Origin: Clostridium sp. CAG:448
Lineage (GTDB): Bacteria > Bacillota > Clostridia > Oscillospirales > CAG-272
Direction: 5' to 3'
Length of the DNA: 8,256 nucleotides
Assembly: GCA_000433415.1 (NCBI GenBank)
Contig: FR890508.1
Span: 1,153 to 9,408, forward strand
In this document: positions 1 through 5,939 of the stretch, piece after piece
Layout: every line of letters starts with the position of its first letter
How positions within the stretch are numbered: position 1 is the stretch's first letter
The notes under the pieces: model-generated
The model's input: the letters and a program-made list of their open reading frames with translations, nothing else
Database searches by the model: none
Told to the model about the DNA's origin: nothing
Position numbers and translations under genes: made by a program

Positions 1-505
1 TAATGCGCACTGCCTCTTCCGTGGCAACACCACCGGTGAAGCCTGTGCAGGTTTTGACAAAGCGCGCGCCTGCCTCGCAGGACAGGACAGTCGCGATTGC
101 GATTTCTTCCGGCGCCAGAAAGCCGGTTTCAAGGATCACCTTGACGATCTTTTGTGGAACAGCGTTTACGACAGCAGAAATATCGGCGCGGACTGCGTCG
201 TACTTTTTCTCCTTCAGCCAACCGACATTGAGCACCATGTCGAATTCCGTACATCCGTCTGCAAGTGCTTTTTCTGCCTCCGCAACCTTGATTTGTGTGG
301 TATTGCGCCCGAGCGGAAACCCGATGACGGTACAGACCGCCACGTCGGATCCCTCTAACAGGGACGCCGCAAGCGCCACATCACACGGATTGACGCAGAC
401 CGACGCAAAATCATAGTGCAGTGCTTCTTCGCACAGCCGGCGAATGTCCGCTTCCGTTGCGGTGGGTTTCAGATTGGTGTAATCGATATATTTGGAAAAT
501 TTCAT
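1..505 (-). CDS. deoC: Deoxyribose-phosphate aldolase, N-terminal 168 residues (runs off left edge)
   Basis: This cytoplasmic class I aldolase cleaves 2-deoxy-D-ribose 5-phosphate to glyceraldehyde 3-phosphate and acetaldehyde, the last step of deoxynucleoside catabolism. The reading frame was translated by hand from the ATG at 505-503. Family landmarks are in order: IDYTNLKP near residue 7, VCTVIGFPLG at 57-66, EFDMVLNVG at 87-95 (Asp89 matches the catalytic aspartate), KVILETG at 122-128, and FVKTCTGF at 149-156, where Lys151 matches the Schiff-base lysine. The second catalytic lysine, expected near residue 180, lies beyond the edge. The family is usually about 210-225 residues, so roughly three quarters is present. 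An AGAGAGG ribosome site sits 8 bases before the ATG. IDYTNLKP differs from the more usual IDHTLLKP, but the active-site residues seen are intact. It is transcribed away from the lipoprotein gene, from its own promoter. Confidence 0.95.
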   Translation of the reverse strand, partial: MKFSKYIDYTNLKPTATEADIRRLCEEALHYDFASVCVNPCDVALAASLLEGSDVAVCTVIGFPLGRNTTQIKVAEAEKALADGCTEFDMVLNVGWLKEKKYDAVRADISAVVNAVPQKIVKVILETGFLAPEEIAIATVLSCEAGARFVKTCTGFTGGVATEEAVRI

Positions 506-536
506 GCGATATGCCTCTCTTGTTTTATGTGGGTAT

Positions 537-565
537 ATTCTATCAAATCCCGAAAGTTTTGTCAA
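537..565 (-). promoter_or_regulatory. Sigma-A promoter of deoC
   Basis: Read on the minus strand, the -35 box is a perfect TTGACA (565-560), the spacer is 17 bases (559-543) and the -10 box is TAGAAT (542-537), 5 of 6 matches to consensus. The predicted start near 530 gives a 5' leader of about 25 bases before the deoC ATG, with the ribosome site inside it. This is inferred from sequence alone. Confidence 0.8.
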
Positions 566-711
566 TGGATTTGTGAAAAAAGACGATTATTTTTTTGTTG
601 TTGCAATAAGAGGTGAATGAAAATCGTATTTGGAAATTGCGATGTTCGGCATGAAACATGAAATTCGTTGTATTGCACAGAAATTCAGAGAAAAAGTGTA
701 CGATTTGTCAA
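566..711. other. AT-rich divergent intergenic region between the deoC and lipoprotein promoters
   Basis: This stretch separates two back-to-back promoters and contains no convincing gene. The only open frames are very short; the ATG at 617 gives 14 codons and its GAGGTG is too close to it to act as a ribosome site. It holds a T-rich run around 588-600 and three short occurrences of ACGATT or its complement (583-588, 622-627, 701-706 approximately), which may be chance in AT-rich DNA. A 9-base direct repeat, TTTGTCAAT, flanks the region at 558-566 and 704-712, each copy touching a -35 box. Confidence 0.5.
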
Positions 712-741
712 TTGTAAACGGGAATATATTTGTGCTATAAT
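712..741 (+). promoter_or_regulatory. Extended -10 promoter of the large lipoprotein gene
   Basis: A perfect TATAAT at 736-741 is preceded by TGC (733-735), making an extended -10 element. The best -35 candidate is TTGTAA at 712-717, 4 of 6 matches, with an 18-base spacer. The extended -10 can compensate for a weak -35 box. The predicted start near 748 would place the inverted repeat at 753-777 within the first 30 transcribed bases. Confidence 0.7.
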
Positions 742-752
742 GATAACAGCTG

Positions 753-777
753 TATGGTTTTCGCACCATATTATGGT
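753..777 (+). repeat. Operator-like inverted repeats between transcription start and ribosome site
   Basis: Three 6-base arms alternate in orientation: TATGGT at 753-758, ACCATA at 765-770 and TATGGT at 772-777. The first two could form a hairpin with a 6-base loop. The last two form a 13-base near-palindrome with a single central base, which suits a DNA-binding dimer better than an RNA hairpin. The cluster lies just after the predicted start and directly abuts the AAAGGAGG ribosome site (778-785), so protein binding or folding here could control the lipoprotein gene. No specific regulator family is recognised. Confidence 0.4.
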
Positions 778-791
778 AAAGGAGGAGAATC

Positions 792-3700
792 ATGAAAAGG
801 ATATTTGCTTTTTTGCTTCTGCTGACAATGCTGATTCCTTTGTTTGCCGCCTGTTCCGGCGGGGGGCAGGGGGGAGCTGCTACAACGCCCGGGACGGAAA
901 AATCCGCCGAAACCACATCCGGAACGACCGGAAGTGCGGAAACGACCGGGGCGCCGGATCAGGATAGGGTATCCCTGACGGGGTACTCCGTGGTGGTTTC
1001 TCCCTGTGCAGCCGACTGGGAAAAAAGCGCGGCAGACGCCGTAGCGGGATTGGTCAGCGGGGCGGTGATGACCACGCAGACTGCGGAGAAAGACGAAGAA
1101 ATTCTGATCGGGTGGACTGAGCGGGAGGCATGCCTTGCCGTGGATTATGACAGCCTGGAAACAGACGGCTATGCACTTATCTTTGCGGGGAAGAAGCTGT
1201 TACTTGCCGCGAATAGTGCCGTCGGCATGAATGCTGCCGTTGCGTATTTTGAGGAAAAACTCAGGGACGGGTCCATCGCTGCGGATGCATCCGTCTGTGT
1301 GACAAAAAAGGAGGAGTCTGAAATGCTGAAATCACCGGATGGCGCATGGGGATATAGCGTCGCTTATGCCAATCGGATCAAAAACGCGATCAGCGCCGGC
1401 TTTACGGATCAGCTTCGCACGGGTTTTTCGCTTTCCAACAGAACCATGCGGTTGCAGTTCCGTCTGCGCGGACAAAAAACACAGCCGCTTGTTCTTGCAA
1501 ACGCATCGGGGGTTCCGTACTATGAGAATACCGGAGACGTTTATATCCGGGATACGGACGGCAATGTGATATGGGCGTCCGGTTCGCCGACTGCGGCACG
1601 CATGAATGGCTATCGGATGGGATACTATTACCGTGATATTCATTTTTTGGATCAGACGTTTTCCGATGTCAGAGTCAAAGATACGGCAGAAAAGGCGTTC
1701 AATCCTATCAGGAACAAAGTACCGAGTGCGAATATGATCAGTACGCCGCAAAAGGGCGAAGAGGGTGTATGGAGTTACACGGTGGAGAATCCGGCGGACC
1801 CGTATATTTCCTTCCCTGTGGCGTATGCCGCTTCCCGGTACAATGCGCTGAAGGTTGTATTGCGTTGCGAGTACAGCACCGGTGCGGAACTGTTTTTCCA
1901 GGCAGGCGGACGAGGCGGTTATAACGGCGAACAGCGTGTTCCTTTCCAAATCGCCCCCGGAGAGGATTTCGGCACTTATTACATCTACCTCGGAGATCAG
2001 GTGGACTTTACCGGCAGCGTTAGGGGACTGCGCTTTGACATCGGTTCTGCCCGCGGAGAAAAAGTGGAGATCAAATCGGTGGAGGCAGTCAACCTGGAAA
2101 AAGTGGGAGTCAATGCGGCACTGGACCGTATTTATCACACCTATTCCGATAAACTGCACGAAGAGTTGCACTTCGTGATTACCGAGGATGAAGATCGGCT
2201 TGCCGAATACGGAACCGAGATCTGTCTGGCGGCAAACCGTGTGAAAGGGATGCGTTTGACGGATCAAAACGGAACCCATGACGGTCTTGACGGGGTGGAT
2301 ATGGACAGTGTTGAGGCATTGGCATTTGACATCAACCGTGCCGGCGTCATTGGCTGGATTCGCTCGGTTGACAGCGATTCCGCGCGCTTTTCAGTGCAAT
2401 TGGACGGCGATTTTTATGTAATCCGCCTGTACCGGACAGCAGAAAAGGATTCCTATGAGAAAGGCGATTCGATGCGGATGGGATGGCGGCTTTATACAAG
2501 TGACCGTCATGATTTCAATGCGTTTTTGAATGAGGCATATATTGAGCGCTACCCTTTGACCGATTTGCGTGTAACCGACACCGCAGACGGTGCTGCTTAT
2601 CTCGGATATGATGCGAACCGCGGTTGCTATACGTTTACGGTCAATGGCACGGATTTTAACATTTACTATAAGGACAAACAGCGCAACTTCCGGATTTCCA
2701 CGGAATTGGAGGGAGACGGACGCACGCGGAAGCTGTATATTCTCGGCAGAACCGACGCCGGGTGCTTGGAAAATGCGGTACTGCTTTCCGGAGATCAGCA
2801 CCTCTTGGCGTTGCCGGTAGAGGTCTGCAAAAATTTCAAGGGAGAGAATGAGGAGCCGATTTTTGATCCCGGTGATCCCTCATACGGGGAAGCGATTTTC
2901 CCGATGGTGTTGCAGGCAAACGAAAAGCGGTCATTTACGCTGATTCACCTGTATACGAACTGGGGAATCTTCCCGATCAAGCAGCTTTCTTCCATCCAGT
3001 TTATTGCGCCGTACTATCACCTTTCCTGCGGGACAACAGAGTCCAACTGTATTGCTCCGTTTTACGTGTTCGGCAAGGATTATTGGACTTTGCCCGATTT
3101 CCGCTCCATGTCTGCCCCCTTCTGGTCGGGACAACCGCAGCATACCAGTATTGGCAGACTGTACTTTCTGACATATACCGATGCGGACGGTCATTTTTAC
3201 GGAACGGAATCCCAATATGACTGCATTGATTCCAGTGGACCTGTCTATGCGGATATCGGCATGGATTATGTGTCTGACGACGGTAAGATCAAGGCAACCT
3301 ACAGGCACATGGAATTTCCGCAGTATGATGAAAACCGTACTTATTACGAGATACGCCTGGAAGTGCTGGAGGATCTTCACATCAAGGATTTTGTCAACCA
3401 TTTTTCCTTCTTCTCCTTTGACGGACGGGATGTGGCGTTCTCCAAGATCGGGTATCTGGACGAAAATAACCGGGAGACGGTGCGGGAATTGTCTGGGAAG
3501 GTGTATACGGACTATCTCCGTTTGGGCAAGGATGCGCCGTACTTTGACTACTACGCCGGGAATAAGGCGGACTATGTCAACTTTGCGATGTTGATCAAGT
3601 CCGCAAAACTGGTCATTGGCGGGAAGGAATGCAATGCGCAGTTTACGGTCAAGCATTCGTTTGACGGTGATTTGAATCACTGCTATCTGACATTGGACCT

Positions 3701-4154
3701 TGGCGATGTGACGCTGCGTGCGGGAGATACGCTTGCGATTGATCTGATCCTTTTGCCGTGGGGGTCACAGCACGCTGCGGACGACACAAGCGTGCGGCAG
3801 GTGCGGCAGGATTCCTGTATCGCGCCGGTCGTTGTGGAGGCGGATACGGGCACCGTGGTCGCTGATTCCTATTTGCCGAAAATCCGGGCAGAAGAAAATA
3901 TAGCGGTGTTTACGCTTTCGGACGGCAGGGGAACAACGGCGGTTCGGGTGTATGGATTCAGTGCCGCGTCGGATGTGTGTACTCCCGTCCTGTATGAGTG
4001 GATTGGCGGAAAATGGGAGAAATATGACACCACATATCACGGCTACGACGGTTACATGATTTATTACGATGAGGACGGCACATACTCGTTTGCGTTCTGT
4101 GCGGATATGGCGCAGGGGGCAAAACGGACCTTCAAGGTGGAGATTCAAAAATGA
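792..4154 (+). CDS. Very large surface lipoprotein of unknown function, possibly glycan-associated
   Basis: The gene encodes 1120 residues. The ATG is 6 bases after a near-perfect AAAGGAGG, so the start is firm. Residues 1-21 form a lipoprotein signal peptide: MKR, a hydrophobic core, then a lipobox F-A-A-C with the lipidated Cys21, so the mature protein should be anchored to the outer face of the membrane. A Gly/Ser/Thr linker (about 22-58) with two SAETT units follows. Residues about 62-168 resemble the small alpha/beta domain found at the N-terminus of many glycoside hydrolases (EEILIGWT, later GYALIFAGKKLLLAANS and AVAYFEEKL). Residues about 325-430 look like a beta-sandwich of carbohydrate-binding type, with conserved-looking YNALKVVLRCEYS and GLRFDIG. 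The remainder, rich in aromatic residues, Asp and Gly, looks mainly beta and is not recognised. No catalytic motif could be assigned. Binding or processing of a polysaccharide is inference from weak resemblance. It is a single-gene unit with its own promoter and terminator. Confidence 0.9.
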   Translation: MKRIFAFLLLLTMLIPLFAACSGGGQGGAATTPGTEKSAETTSGTTGSAETTGAPDQDRVSLTGYSVVVSPCAADWEKSAADAVAGLVSGAVMTTQTAEKDEEILIGWTEREACLAVDYDSLETDGYALIFAGKKLLLAANSAVGMNAAVAYFEEKLRDGSIAADASVCVTKKEESEMLKSPDGAWGYSVAYANRIKNAISAGFTDQLRTGFSLSNRTMRLQFRLRGQKTQPLVLANASGVPYYENTGDVYIRDTDGNVIWASGSPTAARMNGYRMGYYYRDIHFLDQTFSDVRVKDTAEKAFNPIRNKVPSANMISTPQKGEEGVWSYTVENPADPYISFPVAYAASRYNALKVVLRCEYSTGAELFFQAGGRGGYNGEQRVPFQIAPGEDFGTYYIYLGDQVDFTGSVRGLRFDIGSARGEKVEIKSVEAVNLEKVGVNAALDRIYHTYSDKLHEELHFVITEDEDRLAEYGTEICLAANRVKGMRLTDQNGTHDGLDGVDMDSVEALAFDINRAGVIGWIRSVDSDSARFSVQLDGDFYVIRLYRTAEKDSYEKGDSMRMGWRLYTSDRHDFNAFLNEAYIERYPLTDLRVTDTADGAAYLGYDANRGCYTFTVNGTDFNIYYKDKQRNFRISTELEGDGRTRKLYILGRTDAGCLENAVLLSGDQHLLALPVEVCKNFKGENEEPIFDPGDPSYGEAIFPMVLQANEKRSFTLIHLYTNWGIFPIKQLSSIQFIAPYYHLSCGTTESNCIAPFYVFGKDYWTLPDFRSMSAPFWSGQPQHTSIGRLYFLTYTDADGHFYGTESQYDCIDSSGPVYADIGMDYVSDDGKIKATYRHMEFPQYDENRTYYEIRLEVLEDLHIKDFVNHFSFFSFDGRDVAFSKIGYLDENNRETVRELSGKVYTDYLRLGKDAPYFDYYAGNKADYVNFAMLIKSAKLVIGGKECNAQFTVKHSFDGDLNHCYLTLDLGDVTLRAGDTLAIDLILLPWGSQHAADDTSVRQVRQDSCIAPVVVEADTGTVVADSYLPKIRAEENIAVFTLSDGRGTTAVRVYGFSAASDVCTPVLYEWIGGKWEKYDTTYHGYDGYMIYYDEDGTYSFAFCADMAQGAKRTFKVEIQK
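1307..1325 (+). promoter_or_regulatory. Possible internal ribosome site and in-frame ATG inside the lipoprotein gene
   Basis: A perfect AAAGGAGG (1307-1314) lies 8 bases before an in-frame ATG (1323-1325, Met178). The position falls just after the N-terminal alpha/beta domain. If used, it would give a 943-residue product lacking the signal peptide. The same bases encode Lys-Lys-Glu-Glu, so the match may be incidental. Confidence 0.25.
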
Positions 4155-4199
4155 CAGGTTTTCAGCATACATACTAATAGTACGATATTATCTTTTCCG

Positions 4200-4228
4200 A
4201 ACGCCTCTGTGGTACAGGGGCGTTTTTT
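4200..4228 (+). terminator. Intrinsic terminator of the lipoprotein gene
   Basis: The arms AACGCCTCTG (4200-4209) and CAGGGGCGTT (4215-4224) form a 10-base-pair stem with one G-U pair and a 5-base TGGTA loop. Six consecutive T residues (4223-4228) follow. It lies 45 bases after the stop codon, the expected place for a rho-independent terminator on the plus strand. Confidence 0.88.
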
Positions 4229-4406
4229 CTGTCGGAAGTGTTCTGCCCGGGAGCCGGAGAAGCGCACAATCAGGGGGCTTCCTGTTGGAATTTGTCATAT
4301 ACTGTAAGATCACAGTATGAAAATCCGACAGCAGGACCCGGTGACCAAGTTGTGGTCGTTGTGCGAGGTTCATTCTTTTATTTCCGTGGGAATCTTTGAA
4401 TGCCTC
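4229..4406. other. Non-coding gap with nested inverted repeats, candidate three-way-junction fold
   Basis: No gene is supported here. Three paired segments nest neatly. An outer 8-base stem is CTGTCGGA (4229-4236) with TCCGACAG (4324-4331). Inside it are GGGAGCC (4249-4255) with GGCTTCC (4276-4282, one G-U pair) and ATACTGT (4299-4305) with ACAGTAT (4312-4318). A further small hairpin, GACCA/TGGTC, lies at 4343-4357. This could be a structured RNA, a set of protein-binding sites, or partly chance. A structured leader of the MATE operon is unlikely, because the strong promoter lies downstream of the fold, and no promoter was found that would transcribe it on its own. Confidence 0.3.
4299..4318. 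repeat. 20-base dyad, operator-like
   Basis: ATACTGT and ACAGTAT are perfect 7-base inverted arms separated by AAGATC. The dyad ends 88 bases before the -35 box of the MATE promoter. The size and symmetry suit a dimeric repressor or activator, but the position is far upstream for a classical repressor. The CTGT-N6-ACAG core does not match the E. coli LexA spacing of N8. Confidence 0.35.
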
Positions 4407-4434
4407 TTGACAATCCGCAAAAAAAGGCTATAAT
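4407..4434 (+). promoter_or_regulatory. Consensus sigma-A promoter of the MATE operon
   Basis: Both hexamers are perfect: TTGACA at 4407-4412 and TATAAT at 4429-4434, with a 16-base spacer. Transcription should start near 4441, giving a leader of about 25 bases before the GTG at 4466. The promoter is probably strong, and any control would likely come from repression or upstream sites. It excludes the upstream in-frame ATGs at 4400 and 4433 as starts, because the first is not transcribed from it and the second lies in the -10 box. Confidence 0.85.
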
Positions 4435-4450
4435 GGAGTGGAAAAGAGAA

Positions 4451-4457
4451 AGGAAGG
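4451..4457 (+). promoter_or_regulatory. Ribosome site deciding the GTG start of the first MATE gene
   Basis: AGGAAGG lies 8 bases before GTG 4466-4468, inside the leader expected from the promoter at 4407-4434. The alternative ATG at 4532 has only a weaker AAGGA upstream. Confidence 0.65.
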
Positions 4458-4465
4458 TAGAAAAA

Positions 4466-5923
4466 GTGCAGGAACAGGCGAAGACGCGCGCCCCATGGTA
4501 TCGTTTTTTTGTCCCGCGCAAGGACGTTGACATGACCCGGGGCAATATCGTGGTGCACCTGATTACGTTTGCGATTCCGCTTTTGATTGGGAATATTTTT
4601 CAACAACTTTACAATACCGTTGACACCTGGGTTGTCGGAAATTATGTCGGTTCAGAGGCATTTGCTGCCGTTGGGACGGTCGGTCCGATCATCAATACGT
4701 TGATCGGCTTTTTTCTTGGGCTGTCCAGCGGTGCGGGAGTGGTCATATCGCAGTATTACGGGGCAAAGAACGAAGAACAGGTCCAGTGCGCAGTTCATAC
4801 GGCAATCGTCATGACGGCCATATTGGGCGTGCTGTTTACCGGCGTCGGTATTTTGTTTGTGCCGATGATGCTGGGACTGATGAAGATGCCGGAGAATGTG
4901 TTTCCGGAGGCAAGCGCTTATCTGACCATTTATTTTGCCGGGGTAATCGGGCTGATGCTCTATAACATGGGAGCGGGAATCCTGCGGGCAATCGGCGATT
5001 CGCAACGCCCGTTTTATTACCTGGTTGTATCCGCGCTTCTCAATATTTTTTTGGATCTTCTGTTTGTTTTGCGGTTTGATATGGGGGTCAGCGGTGTTGC
5101 TTATGCGACCATCATTTCACAGGGCGTGTCTGCATTCCTGGTGATCATGCACCTGTTCCGCTCAAAGGCTTCCGTGCGTTTGCACTGGAACCGGATGCGG
5201 CTGCATTGGGCGATGCTGAAAAAGATTTGCAGGGTGGGTTTGCCGGCGGCGTTGCAGATGGCAATTACGGCATTTTCCAACATTTTTGTGCAGGGTTACA
5301 TCAATGTATTCGGTGATGACTGTATGGGCGGCTGGACGGCATATCTGAAGACAGACCAGTTTATTCTTATGCCGATGCAGTCCCTGGCACTGGCGTCCAC
5401 GACTTTTGTGGGGCAGAATCTCGGAGTCAATCAGGTCAAACGCGCGCGGCGTGGTGCTGACATTGCGCTCGGAATTGCCGCCGCGTTTACCGTGATTGTG
5501 GTGATTCCGGTTGTGATTTTTGCGCCCGCATTGGTTAACTTCCTGAATCCCGGAGCACCTGCGGTCATTGCATACGGTGCAAAGTTTTTGCGGTATCTTT
5601 CCCCGTTTTATGTGCTTTGCTGCGTCAACCAGGTCTATGCCGGGGCATTGCGCGGTGCGGGAAACAGCCGTGCACCCATGATCGCCATGCTTTTGTCTTT
5701 TGTGGCGTTCCGTCAGGGATATCTTTACTGCGTGTCCAGGTGGTTTCCGGGTTCGGTCATGCCGCTTGCGATGGGGTACCCTGCGGGGTGGTTTTTGTGT
5801 AGTCTGATTATATTCTTCTGCTACCGTTTTGCGGATCTTTCCGGATCCCGTGTGGTGGACGACGGCGAGAGTGTCACTGCTGGCGATGCGGAAGAATGTG
5901 CGGACGAGAGTTGTGAGGAGTAG
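4466..5923 (+). CDS. MATE-family multidrug/cation antiporter, first of a tandem pair
   Basis: MATE proteins are inner-membrane exporters that swap Na+ or H+ for cationic or amphipathic compounds. From GTG 4466 the product is 485 residues; the family is typically 440-480. The start was chosen from the promoter and the AGGAAGG site. ATG 4532 (MTRGNIVVHL) is the fallback. The sequence is hydrophobic throughout and fits about twelve membrane helices in two halves. TM1 contains ITFAIPLLIGNIFQQLYN. The N-half signature GILRAIGDSQRP is followed by NIFLDLLFV and GVAYATIISQ. The C-half has STTFVGQNLG and the matching GALRGAGNSRAPM. A hydrophilic N-tail and an acidic C-tail of about 30 residues, with EECADESCEE at the end, are longer than usual. 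The second MATE gene follows after 16 bases, so the two are very likely co-transcribed. Substrate cannot be told from sequence. Confidence 0.92.
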   Translation: MQEQAKTRAPWYRFFVPRKDVDMTRGNIVVHLITFAIPLLIGNIFQQLYNTVDTWVVGNYVGSEAFAAVGTVGPIINTLIGFFLGLSSGAGVVISQYYGAKNEEQVQCAVHTAIVMTAILGVLFTGVGILFVPMMLGLMKMPENVFPEASAYLTIYFAGVIGLMLYNMGAGILRAIGDSQRPFYYLVVSALLNIFLDLLFVLRFDMGVSGVAYATIISQGVSAFLVIMHLFRSKASVRLHWNRMRLHWAMLKKICRVGLPAALQMAITAFSNIFVQGYINVFGDDCMGGWTAYLKTDQFILMPMQSLALASTTFVGQNLGVNQVKRARRGADIALGIAAAFTVIVVIPVVIFAPALVNFLNPGAPAVIAYGAKFLRYLSPFYVLCCVNQVYAGALRGAGNSRAPMIAMLLSFVAFRQGYLYCVSRWFPGSVMPLAMGYPAGWFLCSLIIFFCYRFADLSGSRVVDDGESVTAGDAEECADESCEE

Positions 5924-5939
5924 GAGTTCAAGGTTTCTT

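Noticed and set aside
3..416. A 137-codon plus-strand open frame at the left edge
   Set aside because: It is antisense to deoC, whose active-site motifs are clear on the minus strand.
617..661. A 14-codon frame starting at ATG 617 after GAGGTG
   Set aside because: The ribosome site is too close to the ATG and no promoter precedes it.
683..711. A second minus-strand TTGACA (711-706) as an additional promoter
   Set aside because: No acceptable -10 box occurs at 16-18 bases; the best candidates match only 3 of 6 positions.
1332..2279. A 315-codon open frame on the minus strand inside the lipoprotein gene
   Set aside because: It lies wholly within a firmly started lipoprotein gene, is rich in His, Arg and Ile with no domain pattern, and has no ribosome site of note.
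2931..3680. A 249-codon minus-strand open frame within the lipoprotein gene
   Set aside because: It is antisense to coding sequence and has no recognisable motif or start signal.
4245..4253. GCCCGGGAG resembling a conserved piece of the guanidine-I (ykkC) riboswitch
   Set aside because: The other conserved elements of that riboswitch are not present, and the operon promoter lies downstream of the motif.
5829..5939. N-terminal extension of the second MATE gene by 37 codons
   Set aside because: It overlaps the first MATE gene, is Arg-rich, and the ribosome sites and normal family N-terminus point to ATG 5940.
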